A stretch of DNA of 6,581 nucleotides from contig JBLNEL010000534.1 in NCBI GenBank assembly GCA_050262615.1, forward strand, positions 1-6,581, in the 5' to 3' direction. Below the pieces are notes generated by a model. The model saw only the letters and a program-made list of their open reading frames with translations. It was not told the DNA's origin and did no database searches. The position numbers and the translations under genes are program-made. Source of the stretch: JAUZPB01 sp050262615 (GTDB lineage: Bacteria; Bacteroidota; Ignavibacteria; Ignavibacteriales; SURF-24). Positions 5,169 through 6,581 of this stretch are shown piece by piece (position 1 is the first letter of the stretch; the number at the start of each line of letters is the position of its first letter).

Positions 5169-6581
5169 GTGAAAAAGTCTACCAGCTATAAAAATAAAAC
5201 AAAAGCAGAATTAATAAAAGAATTGGAAGAACTGCGTTCTGAAAAGGAATTCTCCCGGAAGTCATTAAAGCCTGGAGAAGATGAAAGGTCAAGAGAACTG
5301 GCAGAACTTCTTCCTATTGTAACATTTGAACTCGATACTGATGGAATGATCACTTACCTGAACCGGAAGGGATTTGAAACATTTCAATTCTCAGCTGAGG
5401 ATTTTCAGGATGGACTGCATGTGCTTACCTGCATTGCACCGGAAAGAAGACATTATACAGGCAGCAATGTTTCAAGACTATTAAATGGTGAAAAACTGCT
5501 TGTTTCTGAACAGCTTGCCCAAAGGAAAGATGGAACCGTTTTTCCGGCAATTACACACTCATCCCCTATTTATCATAACGGTCAGATCATTGGGATCAGA
5601 GGAATTTTAATTGATGTAACTAAGGAGAAAAAAGCTGAAGAGGCCTTACGAAAGTCTGAGGAAAAGTACAGGCGCTTTTTTGAGGAGGACCTCTCAGGCA
5701 TTTCAGTTTCTGATATTAATGGCAATATTCTGGAATGCAATAACTCTTTTGTAAAACTGTTTAAATACAAGTCAATTAAGGATGCTAAATCCGTAAATGC
5801 TTTTGATTATTATGTCAGAAAAGAAGACAGGATGAAGCTGCTGAACATAATAATGTATACAAAGCGGTTTTTCAATTATGAACTTCAGATGAAAAATGTC
5901 CGTGGTGAAATATTTGATGTAATCATGAATGTTGAGGGTCTTTTTGAAGACGGCCGGCTTATGGGAATAAGAACATATATTTTTGATAATACTGAAAGAA
6001 AAAAAGCCCAGGAGGAATTAAAACAGCGCGAAGAGATCTTCCGCGGTCTGTTTGAAAATAGCTCTGCTTCAATGATGATTTTTGACCCTAAGGATGCTTC
6101 CTATAAATATGTAAACCAGGCAGCCTGCAATTTTTACGGATACTCAAAAGAAGAACTTCTTAAAATGTCAATCCGTGACCTCTCTATTACACCACAGGAA
6201 AAAATAAAGGATAAGATATCTGAGGTCTTACAAAACAACAGCTTTCATTTTACTTTTCAGCACAGGCTTTCAAACTCGGAACTCCGGGATGTTGAAGTCT
6301 ACGGCAATAAGATTTTTATTGGCGGCAAGGAATTGATCTTTGAGATAATTCATGATATTACAGAAAGACAGAAGGCAGAAAAGGAATTAGAGGAGTACAA
6401 GACACAGCTGGAAAAAATAATTGAAGAACGTACTGCAAAATTAGTGGAGGTAAATGAAAAACTGATACATGAAATTCAGAGACTTAACGTAGCCGAAGAA
6501 AGAATTCAGGATCAGTTCAGATTTCTACTTACACTTATGGATAATATTCCAGTGCCCATTTATATTCAGAACGTCAAAGGG
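5169..6581 (+). CDS. Multi-PAS-domain sensory protein, probably a histidine kinase; C-terminus cut by window edge
   Basis: This was translated by hand: 471 codons remain open to the window edge. An in-frame TGA lies directly before GTG 5169, so translation starts at this GTG or later. No other in-frame start precedes KTKAELIKELEELR (10-23), a helix typical of such N-termini. PAS1 covers about 44-155 (FELDTDGMITYLNRKGFETF region, then RKDGTVFPA, ending in DVTKEKKAEEAL). PAS2 covers about 163-280 (SVSDINGNILECNNSFVKLF, ending in DNTERKKAQEEL). PAS3 covers about 287-403 (MMIFDPKDASYKYVNQAAC, then FYGYSKEELL, ending in HDITERQKAEKEL). A long coiled coil follows (about 400-448, including LEKIIEERTAKL). 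PAS4 begins at about 449 with FRFLLTLMDNIPVPIYI and is cut off. No transmembrane segment or signal peptide is seen, so the sensor is cytoplasmic so far. The DITERQKAE-type linkers and the coiled coil are usual in hybrid histidine kinases; a kinase or cyclase output would lie beyond 6581. Ligands are unknown. Confidence 0.85.
   Translation, partial: MKKSTSYKNKTKAELIKELEELRSEKEFSRKSLKPGEDERSRELAELLPIVTFELDTDGMITYLNRKGFETFQFSAEDFQDGLHVLTCIAPERRHYTGSNVSRLLNGEKLLVSEQLAQRKDGTVFPAITHSSPIYHNGQIIGIRGILIDVTKEKKAEEALRKSEEKYRRFFEEDLSGISVSDINGNILECNNSFVKLFKYKSIKDAKSVNAFDYYVRKEDRMKLLNIIMYTKRFFNYELQMKNVRGEIFDVIMNVEGLFEDGRLMGIRTYIFDNTERKKAQEELKQREEIFRGLFENSSASMMIFDPKDASYKYVNQAACNFYGYSKEELLKMSIRDLSITPQEKIKDKISEVLQNNSFHFTFQHRLSNSELRDVEVYGNKIFIGGKELIFEIIHDITERQKAEKELEEYKTQLEKIIEERTAKLVEVNEKLIHEIQRLNVAEERIQDQFRFLLTLMDNIPVPIYIQNVKG

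Noticed and set aside
5582..5770. Minus-strand open frame of 62 residues
   Set aside because: It is antisense to PAS1/PAS2 of the sensor gene, which has continuous coding sense on the plus strand.
1..6581. A CRISPR array, insertion sequence, prophage or toxin-antitoxin/defence island
   Set aside because: I saw no regularly spaced repeats, terminal inverted repeats, transposase or integrase motifs, or defence-type gene pairs. The CPBP gene belongs to a family once named Abi, but that alone does not indicate phage defence.

Overview
The window is AT-rich (about 40% GC by eye) and densely coded, and it looks chromosomal. I see no mobile element, CRISPR array, tRNA or rRNA. The protein set (a DUF3108 periplasmic protein, a heptosyltransferase-like GT9, a signal-peptide PAP2 protein with an altered motif, a FliL-like lipoprotein and a sensor built of many PAS domains) together with weak or absent Shine-Dalgarno sequences suggests a Gram-negative bacterium of the Bacteroidota/Chlorobiota group, possibly Ignavibacteria. 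That placement is inference from protein style, not a database match.

Left half, minus strand (3184 down to 1): a compact gene string is read right to left. A 3-methyladenine DNA glycosylase (3184-2567) overlaps a GT9 glycosyltransferase (2570-1518) by 4 bp. The glycosyltransferase overlaps a secreted DUF3108 protein (1525-683) by 8 bp. A strong hairpin plus T-tract at 662-621 follows, and then a CPBP-family intramembrane protease gene starts at 608 and runs off the left edge, cut just after its catalytic Glu-Glu pair. The overlaps argue for one co-translated three-gene operon. The terminator makes the protease gene a separate or read-through-dependent unit.

Centre (3185-3488): a 304-bp divergent intergenic region should carry the start signals for the leftward operon and the rightward PAP2 gene. 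It also holds a small hairpin followed by seven T on the minus strand, which has no gene upstream of it to terminate.

Right half, plus strand: a PAP2-family membrane phosphatase homologue with an N-terminal signal peptide (3489-4490), a FliL-like lipoprotein (4592-5011) closed by a clear intrinsic terminator (5027-5065), and a multi-PAS sensory protein starting with GTG at 5169 that runs off the right edge, probably a histidine kinase.

Most of the genes serve the envelope (glycolipid synthesis, periplasmic and outer-membrane proteins, membrane phosphatase, membrane protease) or sensing. The DNA glycosylase is the functional outlier, and the FliL-like lipoprotein sits apart from any flagellar gene visible here. 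I found no clearly new multi-gene system. The most notable points are the altered motifs of the PAP2 protein, the lipid-anchored FliL-like protein, and the placement of two minus-strand terminator-like hairpins.
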